64,000 nucleotides of DNA. Source: Meiothermus sp. Pnk-1 (GTDB taxonomy: Bacteria; Deinococcota; Deinococci; Deinococcales; Thermaceae). The notes under the pieces are model-generated. The model was not told the DNA's origin. It ran no database searches and saw nothing but the letters and a program-made list of their open reading frames with translations. The stretch lies in NCBI RefSeq assembly GCF_003226535.1, contig NZ_QKOB01000004.1, forward strand, positions 184,746 through 248,745, written 5' to 3'. Each line of letters begins with the position of its first letter. The first letter of the stretch is position 1. Below are positions 1-6,678 of the stretch, piece after piece. A program made the translations under genes and the position numbers.

Positions 1-42
1 ACTATTATGGCATAAAGCGAATTTTCCCTTGAAGGAGGCCCG

Positions 43-1056
43 ATGCGCTCTTTGTCCTTGCTGGTTGTAGTTTTGCTCACTCTCCTTAGCCTGGCCTGGG
101 GCCAAGGCACCCCGGAACTGCTGGCCCAGAACCTGCAGGGTTACTTGGGGGCGGAGGCCCGCCTGCTGGCTCAGGCGATACCCGGCACCGGGGTGGTGGT
201 TCTAGCCCAGACCGACCGCACCGATCTGGAGCGCCTCCAGACGGCTGCTGATTTGGGTGCACTGCTCAGAGAGACCGCCCGGAGTGTGGGAGGTGTACCA
301 CCACTGGAGCGCTGGATCGTGGCACTGGCAGGCCCAGGTTGGAACCTCACCCTAACGCTGAGTGGCTCGACGGATTCGATCCTGACCACGGTGGACAACC
401 AGGTGAACCCCCCCCTCCCGCTAGCCCGGGTCAGTGGGGGCGCCGCCGAAGCCCCTGTTCCCTTATCCTCCATTGATGGGGAGACCGGTGTGGAGCTCGA
501 CGCCGGGCCGCAGGGAGCTTATACCGTACTTGAGGACCCTCAGGGGCGGGTGCTGGAAACCCTGGACCTGTCGCCGGGGGAGTACTTCGCCACATACAGC
601 AAGCCGGGCTATCGTACTACACGGGTGAGCTTCCGTGTCGAGCGGGGTAAAAAGACCCTGCTGCAGGCACCAGCCCTGGCCCAGGATGCTAACTACACGG
701 CTAGGGCCGGGCTCGAGCTCAACCTGGCAGGCGTCACCTACCTGGTGCTGTTGTGGGATGCTCGTAACCAGCCAGTGCGCGACCTGTCCCGGCTGGAAGA
801 GGGCCTGTACTACGTCACCTTCTACGACGGTGCTGTGCGGCTCACCCAGAGCCTGCTGCTCGAGGCGGGCAAGACCACGGTGGTCCGGGTCCCAGATTGG
901 GTCTACCGGCCTCGCAGCCTCACCGCCGAACCCACCCCGGCAACAAGCCCTGCCGCCAGCCCCGCTCCTGCCGTGCCCAGCTCAGGAAAGTGCTGGGTGA
1001 ACGGCTATTACCGCAAAAACGGCACCTATGTCAGCGGGTACTGGCGCAGTTGCTGA
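43..1056 (+). CDS. secreted PEGA-like protein
   Basis: This 337-residue protein starts with a signal peptide (hydrophobic residues 4-18, likely cleavage after LAWG). Residues about 165-200 and 255-290 read like PEGA modules (for example LSPGEYFATYSKPGYRTT), short beta-strand units common in exported Thermaceae proteins. A Ser/Pro/Ala linker follows, and the tail carries CWVNGYYRKNGTYVSGYWR with a closing Cys, which could be a disulfide-pinned surface motif. GAAGGAGG lies 4 nt before the ATG. The thermonuclease gene follows after 12 bp, so they are probably co-transcribed. No enzymatic motif is visible; the role is unknown beyond probable cell-envelope location. Confidence 0.75.
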   Translation: MRSLSLLVVVLLTLLSLAWGQGTPELLAQNLQGYLGAEARLLAQAIPGTGVVVLAQTDRTDLERLQTAADLGALLRETARSVGGVPPLERWIVALAGPGWNLTLTLSGSTDSILTTVDNQVNPPLPLARVSGGAAEAPVPLSSIDGETGVELDAGPQGAYTVLEDPQGRVLETLDLSPGEYFATYSKPGYRTTRVSFRVERGKKTLLQAPALAQDANYTARAGLELNLAGVTYLVLLWDARNQPVRDLSRLEEGLYYVTFYDGAVRLTQSLLLEAGKTTVVRVPDWVYRPRSLTAEPTPATSPAASPAPAVPSSGKCWVNGYYRKNGTYVSGYWRSC

Positions 1057-1068
1057 GCAACTGGAGAT

Positions 1069-1716
1069 ATGAAACCTTGGTTTGTTTTTTTGTTGGCCCT
1101 GGTGGGGTTGTCTCTAGCTCAGAGTATTCTGGTGGGCCGCTCGAGTGTGATTGACGGGGACACCCTGGAGATCCAGGGGGTTCGCATCCGCTTGTGGGGC
1201 GTGGACGCGGTGGAGTCTTCGCAAACCTGCCTGGACGCGGCGGGGAAGCCCTGGCCCTGTGGCAGGCGGGCGGCTTTTGCCCTGGCGGACTTCCTGGGGC
1301 AACGCACCGTGCACTGTGAGCAGAAAGACACCGACCGCTACGGGCGCACGGTGGCGGTGTGCAGCGTGGGCGGCACCGAAGTCAACCGCTGGCTGGTGGC
1401 AGAGGGTTGGGCGCTGGCCTACGTAGAGTATGGCGGCAGCGTGTACCTCGAGGCCCAGCGACAGGCCCAGGCCGCACGGCGCGGGGTGTGGCAGGGGAGC
1501 TTCCAGGCCCCGTGGGAGTACCGCAGAAACCCGGCCAACCCCCCCACTGCCGGGACGCCGCGGCCCTCGAGTCCCTCCACCCCCGTGCCCGCGGGCGCCT
1601 ACTACCGCAATTGCACCGAGGCCCGCGCGGCTGGGGCCGCTCCCATCTACCGAGGGCAGCCGGGATATTGGAAGGGGCTGGATCGGGACGGCGACGGGGT
1701 GGCGTGTGAGCGCTGA
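1069..1716 (+). CDS. secreted thermonuclease with Excalibur domain
   Basis: A staphylococcal-nuclease-fold (SNase/TNase) enzyme that hydrolyses DNA and RNA with Ca2+. Residues 1-18 form a signal peptide. The SNase core spans about residues 20-145: VIDGDTLEIQGVRIRLWGVDA carries the metal-binding Asp pair and first Arg, and DRYGRTVAVC the second catalytic Arg. After a Pro/Thr linker, residues about 175-215 form an Excalibur domain (NCTEARAAGAAPI, then DRDGDGVACE), a calcium-binding module often fused to secreted SNases. Six Cys suggest disulfides in an exported enzyme. It follows the PEGA-like gene closely and overlaps the next small gene by 11 bp. Confidence 0.92.
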   Translation: MKPWFVFLLALVGLSLAQSILVGRSSVIDGDTLEIQGVRIRLWGVDAVESSQTCLDAAGKPWPCGRRAAFALADFLGQRTVHCEQKDTDRYGRTVAVCSVGGTEVNRWLVAEGWALAYVEYGGSVYLEAQRQAQAARRGVWQGSFQAPWEYRRNPANPPTAGTPRPSSPSTPVPAGAYYRNCTEARAAGAAPIYRGQPGYWKGLDRDGDGVACER

Positions 1717-2002
1717 GCCGCTGCTCGGGCCGCAAGGACGCGGGCTCGAGGCTGTTCTGCGCAAAGCGCTCGAGGAGACCAAAAGTCTGGAAGAGAATAT
1801 CCAGAAAGCTCTGGTGGCGCTCGAGGCCCTGGAGCAGGAAGACCGAGCCCTCGGCCTGCTGTACGCCTCCATACCTCGCCTGGGGCACAAAGTTCTCGAA
1901 GAAATCCTTCTGGAGATCCAGCCGCGGCTGGTGGCGCTCTGCCACCCCCTTCAGGAGGTGCTGGAAGAAGTATCAGCGGGACGGGGCGAGGGGGGTGCAT
2001 AA
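1706..2002 (+). CDS. small coiled-coil protein, unknown
   Basis: A 98-residue frame opens with GTG inside the last codons of the thermonuclease gene. Its product is Leu/Glu-rich with heptad spacing over residues about 15-60 and 65-90 and no signal peptide, so it is probably a cytoplasmic helical protein. Support comes from translational coupling (11-bp overlap) and sensible composition. Its 3' end overlaps the antisense transposase remnant, so the original C-terminus may have been altered. I recognise no family; it could be a chance frame. Confidence 0.45.
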   Translation: MSAEPLLGPQGRGLEAVLRKALEETKSLEENIQKALVALEALEQEDRALGLLYASIPRLGHKVLEEILLEIQPRLVALCHPLQEVLEEVSAGRGEGGA

Positions 2003-2472
2003 CCCACTAGCATCCGCTCCACCTCCACCCACACCCCCCGGCTGACCCAGTTCCTATAGTGCCAGTAGACCATCTTCCCCGGTGGGTAACCCGGAGGGGT
2101 ATCCCCCCAGGGCCGCCCCTCCCGCAACACCAGGAAGATGGCCTCCACGAGGGAGCGCTTGGCGTAGCGGGGAGGGGCTCCCTTGCCTTTGCCCTGAACC
2201 AGGGGCGCTAACCGCTGCCATAGCGCATCGGGGAGGGGATAGGGGTAGTGGGGGTCGGGCTCCCGCTTCGGACGAACACGCTTCCCGTATACCCACCTCC
2301 AGGCTGTCCCACTGCTCACCCCATACTTCCGGGCCAGGCTGCGGGGGCTGGCCCCTGTCCGGCGGTGCTCCTCAATCAGGGCAACCCGAACCTCTCCTTT
2401 CTCCGACGGCCCCGGCTTCTTGCGGGGAAGAACGTACCCCACCTGAGCGGGAATACCCCGATTGCCCTGCAC
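1951..2472 (-). pseudogene. truncated transposase (HTH + DUF4096, IS5-like)
   Basis: The first 60 residues hold a helix-turn-helix (RSLARKYGVSSGTAWRWVYG). Residues about 75-155 match the DUF4096 N-terminal region of IS4/IS5-type transposases (PLPDALWQRLAPLVQ, then REGRPWGDTPPGYPP). The DDE catalytic domain is missing: the frame runs into unrelated DNA near 2005 and ends in a low-complexity tail. A second, shorter copy of the same N-terminus lies at 3868-4080 in the same orientation. Both start in the shared sequence GATTGCCCTGCACACGCCTG (plus-strand reading). Inactive remnant. Confidence 0.75.
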
Positions 2473-2660
2473 ACGCCTGCCATTACCACGATACTATCAG
2501 CTCAGTAAGCCCACGAAACCCGAACGTGGGCCGCGCAAAGACAAGCTGCCTTTCCACTGTAGGAGAACCTCTAGAGCTTTTCCCCCTATCAGGCGGGCTA
2601 GGGGGGCACCCAGGCAATAGTGGATCTCTCCGCCAAAGGCCGCTGTACGCTCCAACTTCC

Positions 2661-3140
2661 TTAGTCAAGCCGGTTCGGATCGCTCATCCAGCTGGGATCA
2701 CGGTTAGCCGAGCCCAGGACTAGGTACACGACTTGGCCCTGCTCGATCCATTTACCCTGAAGAGCGAAGCTCTCGGTTGCCCAGCGGCCAACGATTTGTA
2801 CGGGGCTTTCGAAGCGCAGGAGTTCCTGGACGGCGTAGCCGAGCAGCTGCGGATCCTCCCTGAGCAGCTTGAGCTGGTCCGGGTGGCTCAAGAGTACCAG
2901 CACGCTGTTCGTAATGAAGTCAGCGGTGGTCTGGGTACCAGCGTCGAGCAAGGCCAGCAGGTTCGCGACGAATTCTGTTTGGCTGACCTGTCCTGATTCC
3001 CGCGCAGCTAACATGCCAGCCAGCACGGTTCCCTGGGGGCTCCCCCCAGCCTCCCCCGTGAGTCCTTCTACCAGCTGGCTATACTCGGCCACCGCCCGGT
3101 TGGCTCTTAGCAAAGTCGCAACAGGCTCTTCAGACCCTGA
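2661..3140 (-). pseudogene. cytochrome P450 fragment
   Basis: This internal P450 piece of about 160 residues has the I-helix oxygen-activation motif (DAGTQTTADFI), the K-helix ExxR (QELLRFESPVQ) and the following strand ending GSANRDPSWMSDPNRLD. The N-terminal third and the heme-ligand Cys loop are missing: the frame stops just where FxxGxHxC would follow. The first in-frame stop upstream is at 3141-3143, inside the vapC 3' end, so the gene was cut at both ends. It cannot bind heme. It lies between two transposase remnants, consistent with rearrangement. Confidence 0.85.
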
Positions 3141-3504
3141 TCACGAATCTTCCATACGGAGCTAGCGCCTCATCCACACTCATCAGCCCCAGCCCCTCGA
3201 CGGTGGCCTGGGCCAGCAGGATGCGGTCGAAGGGGTCGCGGTGATGCCACGGCAGGCTTTGTACAGCCAGAGCGTGCAGCGGCGTAATGGGCAGATGGGT
3301 GAACCCCTGATCCTCCACCACCTCCAAGAAACCCTTCGGCATTCGCAACTTGCCCAGCGAAGCCTTCACCGCCAGCTCCCAGGTGGTCGCGGCACTCACA
3401 AAGACCTCGTCGGCCCGCTCAATCAACTGGCGGGCCTTGCGAGAGAGCCTTTGATCATCGGAAAGCCACCACAGCACGATGTGGCTATCGAGTAACAGGT
3501 TCAA
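3130..3504 (-). CDS. vapC: VapC-type PIN-domain toxin
   Basis: A PIN-domain ribonuclease of about 124 residues, the toxin of a type II toxin-antitoxin pair. The acidic metal-binding residues are visible: Asp in LLLDSHIVLWW, Glu in TTWELAVKAS, Asp in HRDPFDRILLAQA and Asp in GLMSVDEAL. I place the start at TTG 3504 because GGAGGAAGG lies 5 nt upstream and the product then begins MNLLLDSH, the usual VapC start. The longer frame from 3552 would add 16 atypical residues. It overlaps the end of the antitoxin gene by 20 bp, the usual coupling. Confidence 0.88.
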   Translation of the reverse strand: MNLLLDSHIVLWWLSDDQRLSRKARQLIERADEVFVSAATTWELAVKASLGKLRMPKGFLEVVEDQGFTHLPITPLHALAVQSLPWHHRDPFDRILLAQATVEGLGLMSVDEALAPYGRFVIRV

Positions 3505-3766
3505 TCGGACCTTCCTCCACCATCCGGGCAATCTCGGCGTTAGGTTCATCAAAGTCTGGGGCGATCCAGATCTTCCCCTTCCAGACCCCCGGCACCCGCC
3601 TGGGCTTGGGAGGGGCCTCGGGAGGTACCAGCTTGGCCACCACCCGGCCGTACCGCCCGATAAGGACCACCTCCCCCCGCTCGACCCGCTCCACCAACCG
3701 GGAGAGCTGGGCCTTGGCCTCGGCGATGTTGACCAGCTTCTTGTTCCAATCAGCAGCCTTGGGCAT
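3485..3766 (-). CDS. vapB: Phd/YefM-type antitoxin
   Basis: This 93-residue antitoxin sits immediately upstream of the PIN toxin. Residues about 10-50 form the Phd/YefM DNA-binding fold (NIAEAKAQLSRLVERVERGE, then VLIGRYGRVVAKLVP). The acidic C-terminus (APDFDEPNAEIARMVEEG) is the likely toxin-wrapping tail. By family analogy it neutralises VapC and represses its own promoter. A TATTGGTCAACA stretch upstream may hold the promoter, but I see no clear operator. Both genes appear intact although flanked by debris. Confidence 0.88.
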   Translation of the reverse strand: MPKAADWNKKLVNIAEAKAQLSRLVERVERGEVVLIGRYGRVVAKLVPPEAPPKPRRVPGVWKGKIWIAPDFDEPNAEIARMVEEGPIEPVTR

Positions 3767-3867
3767 TGCGAACCCCTCTCTTACTACTCAATGATAGAAG
3801 ATATGACCATTATTGGTCAACAAATGTGGATACTGAAGCCCCAAATGACTGTAGACATCACTCGGCC

Positions 3868-4080
3868 CTAGCCCTGATAACGAGTGGACTTCCCATGCAC
3901 CCACCCCCAGGCCGTCCCATCGCTCACCCTATACTTCCGGGCCAGGCTGCGAATGGAAGCCCCAGTCTGGCGGTGCTCCTCCACCAATAGAGCCCGTATC
4001 TCCATTTTCCCTCCCGTCCCCGGCTTTTTGCGGGGAATATAGTAGCTCACCTTACTTTGAAGACCCCGATTGCCCTGCAC
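3868..4080 (-). pseudogene. transposase N-terminal remnant, second copy
   Basis: Seventy residues paralogous to the N-terminus of the remnant at 1951-2472, with the same HTH (RSLARKYRVSDGTAWGWVHG) and the same opening MQGNRG. It stops right after the HTH, so DUF4096 and the DDE domain are gone. The two copies have diverged (QSKVSYYIPRKKPG versus PAQVGYVLPRKKPG), which points to separate insertions rather than a recent duplication. Confidence 0.7.
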
Positions 4081-4162
4081 ACGCCTGCCCCTGTGGCTGC
4101 ACCCCCAGCCAGCGCCTACGGCGCGTGAACCGCATCGGCGGCCCCTCGCGGGAGAAAAGCGC

Positions 4163-5539
4163 TCAGGGAATCAACGCCTTCAACAGCGGCAGGTGCCAGC
4201 TTCTGGCAGCGCGGTCATAGATCCCGAACCCCGCTCCGAACTCCCAGTAAGCCCAGCTAAAGCCCTGCCTTTCGGCCTCTGTGCGCACCGCGGCGGTCCA
4301 GCGCGCCCTCGAGCCCAGCTCGGCCTTCCCATACGCGCCGAACTCACCCAGGTAGAGGGGGCGGTGGTGGATCTTGGCCCACGCTGCGGCAAACGCAAAT
4401 GCACCCTGGATGGCCCCCGCTTCGTTCGTGAGCAAAGGCAAAACCTTTCCGGGGCCGCGCAGCTCGAGGCCGCTCAAGGTGTACGTCGGCTGCGCTTGGG
4501 GCGTGTTGTTCTGCAGGATGAGGTCGTGGAGGCGAGGTGGGCAGCCGGAGAGGCTAAAGACGGTCTCGCGATCGGCCTGGGTGGTGAGGGCTTTGCCCCC
4601 TGCTTGGTTGCAACGGAGGTTGAGGTGGACCGCCCGGTTCGTCTGGAAGGCCAGGGCGGTATAGCCCTCGACGCCTGGGTCGGAGTGGAGGTAGAGGCCG
4701 GCCCAGCCCTTGTTGTAGGTAACCTCGGCAGCGAGGCTGCCGGTTGAGCCAAAGCGGACTCCGCTGTCCCACGACCAGTCCGCCCAGCTCGGCTGGCTGC
4801 CCGTCCAAGCCGTGCCCACCGGGGGGGTGGGTTGGACCCACTCCGCGCCCTGGTGGGTAAAGGCGAAGGGTTCATAAAAGTGTACCGTGACGATCAGGTG
4901 GGGGTCATCCGGCAGCTTCAGGTCGGGCAGCTTTCCGATGCTGTTCCAGCCTACCGGCCCTACCACCACCGGGCGGGCAGGGTTGGACTGCCGAATAACC
5001 GCCAGGGCCTTGGCCAGGTAGGCGTTCCAGAGCCCGGGGTCCTCGTTGAACTTACCGTGGGGCTCGTTGAGCACCTCGAAATAGACCAGGTCGGGCTGGT
5101 TCTTGTAATGCTCGGCGACCTGCCGCCAAATGGCCAGCGAACGGGCCTCCTCCCCCACCGGATCCGCGTTGAGCTCGTCGTAGTGGTGCACGTTCAAGAC
5201 GATCCGTAAGCCCCGTTGCGTGGCTTGCTCGAGCGCCCAATCCACCCGCGCGAAGAATTTCGGATCGATGGGGTAGGGTGGGGTCTTGCTGGCGTGGTAG
5301 GTCCAGCTCACGGGCAGGCGGATGTGGTTGAAGCCGGCCTGCTTGACCAGGTCAAAAAATCCGGGCTCGAGCACCATGCCCCAGTCCCCCTCGTTGGGGG
5401 CCTCGAGGGCGTTGCCGAAATTGACTCCCCGACCCAGGAGGCGGTTGGCCTCAAAGGCATCGCTCGCCAAGGTCGCCGATGGGCTGCAACCCAGCAGGGC
5501 TAGGGCCAGTAGGGCGGTGAGCCACCGACGGGGCGCCAT
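4163..5539 (-). CDS. GH5 glycoside hydrolase lipoprotein with inserted domain
   Basis: A 458-residue exported cellulase-family (GH5) enzyme cutting beta-1,4-glucan or mannan-type chains. Residues 1-18 are a lipoprotein signal with lipobox LLGC, so it should be membrane anchored. The (beta/alpha)8 core shows NHIRLPVSW, NVHHYDELN, the acid/base Glu159 in VLNEPHG, HFYEPFAFTH and the nucleophile Glu399 in LGEFGAYG. Residues about 255-365 are an insertion with beta-sandwich character between the two catalytic Glu, resembling a carbohydrate-binding module. The gene starts 2 bp after the pilT stop, so it belongs to the pilus-motor transcription unit. Confidence 0.88.
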   Translation of the reverse strand: MAPRRWLTALLALALLGCSPSATLASDAFEANRLLGRGVNFGNALEAPNEGDWGMVLEPGFFDLVKQAGFNHIRLPVSWTYHASKTPPYPIDPKFFARVDWALEQATQRGLRIVLNVHHYDELNADPVGEEARSLAIWRQVAEHYKNQPDLVYFEVLNEPHGKFNEDPGLWNAYLAKALAVIRQSNPARPVVVGPVGWNSIGKLPDLKLPDDPHLIVTVHFYEPFAFTHQGAEWVQPTPPVGTAWTGSQPSWADWSWDSGVRFGSTGSLAAEVTYNKGWAGLYLHSDPGVEGYTALAFQTNRAVHLNLRCNQAGGKALTTQADRETVFSLSGCPPRLHDLILQNNTPQAQPTYTLSGLELRGPGKVLPLLTNEAGAIQGAFAFAAAWAKIHHRPLYLGEFGAYGKAELGSRARWTAAVRTEAERQGFSWAYWEFGAGFGIYDRAARSWHLPLLKALIP

Positions 5540-5541
5540 GG

Positions 5542-6654
5542 CTAGGCACGGCGCTGGGCGCCGGTGTTGATCGAAGCCGCCGGGGTCCCTGCGCCCGCTA
5601 GGCGGGCAAACTCCTTGGGATCCACGGCACGGCTCTGGCCCATCTCGTAGGTGATCAGCTTGCGCTTGTACAGATCGGCCAGGCAGGCGTCCATGGTGAT
5701 CATGTTGTACTGGCCGCCGGTCTGGATCACCGAGACCAGCTGGTGGCTCTTGCCCTCGCGGATCAACGCCCGCACCGCTGGGGTGGCGATCATCAACTCG
5801 TAGGCCAGCACCCGGCCTCCGCCGAACGCCTTGGGCAGTAGCTGCTGGGTCATCACCGCGACCAGGTTGTTGGCGAGCTGAACCCGCACCTGCTCCTGCT
5901 GGGCTTCGGGAAAGACGTCGATGATGCGGTCTATGGTCTCGGGGGCGGAGTTGGTGTGCAAGGTGCCCATCACCAAGTGGCCGGTTTCGGCGGCGGTGAT
6001 GGCGGCGGAGATGGTTTCGTAATCGCGCATCTCTCCCACCAGAATGACGTCCGGGGCTTGGCGTAGCACGCTTCGTAGCGCTTTGTGGAAACCGTGGGTA
6101 TCCGAGCCGATCTCGCGCTGATTGATGATGCTGGTTTTATGGCGGTGGAAGAACTCGATGGGGTCTTCGATGGTCACGATGTGGGCGCGGCGGCGCTCGT
6201 TGATGTAGTCGATCATCGAGGCCAGGGTGGTGGACTTGCCCGACCCGGTCGGGCCGGTGACCAGGAGCAGCCCCCGCGGGGTGAGGGCCAGCTCGCCGAT
6301 ATTTTTGGGTAGCCCCAGCTCCTCGAAACTCTTGACCACGCTGGGAACCACCCGCAACACCCCGCCTACGCTACCCCGTTGCAAGAACACGTTGACCCGG
6401 TAGCGACCCTTAGCAGGGAGGCTGAAGGAAAAGTCCAGCTCCTTTTCCTCTTCAAAGTGCCGCTGCTGCTTTTCGTCCATCAGCGCATACATCAGGCGGC
6501 GGGTGTCTTGGGGGGTAAGGGCCTCGTGCTCGGTGGGGTGGAACTCCCCGTCGATCTTGACCATGGGGGGAAGCCCCACCGTGATCACCAAGTCTGAAGC
6601 GTTGCGGTCTACTGCTAGGGTGAGCAGGTCTACGATATCGGGCGCTTTAGCCAT
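5542..6654 (-). CDS. pilT: PilT type IV pilus retraction ATPase
   Basis: A 370-residue hexameric ATPase that powers pilus retraction and twitching. Visible are Walker A (GPTGSGKSTTLASM), the Asp box (TIEDPIEF), Walker B (ILVGEMRDYET), the His box (GHLVMGTLHTNS) and the PilT signature AIRE-like LIREGKSHQL. The length is normal for PilT. It lies 24 bp downstream of pilF on the same strand; GH5 follows directly. In Thermus, pilF and pilT products drive opposite phases of the same pili, and PilF also drives DNA uptake. Confidence 0.95.
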   Translation of the reverse strand: MAKAPDIVDLLTLAVDRNASDLVITVGLPPMVKIDGEFHPTEHEALTPQDTRRLMYALMDEKQQRHFEEEKELDFSFSLPAKGRYRVNVFLQRGSVGGVLRVVPSVVKSFEELGLPKNIGELALTPRGLLLVTGPTGSGKSTTLASMIDYINERRRAHIVTIEDPIEFFHRHKTSIINQREIGSDTHGFHKALRSVLRQAPDVILVGEMRDYETISAAITAAETGHLVMGTLHTNSAPETIDRIIDVFPEAQQEQVRVQLANNLVAVMTQQLLPKAFGGGRVLAYELMIATPAVRALIREGKSHQLVSVIQTGGQYNMITMDACLADLYKRKLITYEMGQSRAVDPKEFARLAGAGTPAASINTGAQRRA

Positions 6655-6678
6655 AACCTTTCCTCGCTAGGGGCTGGA

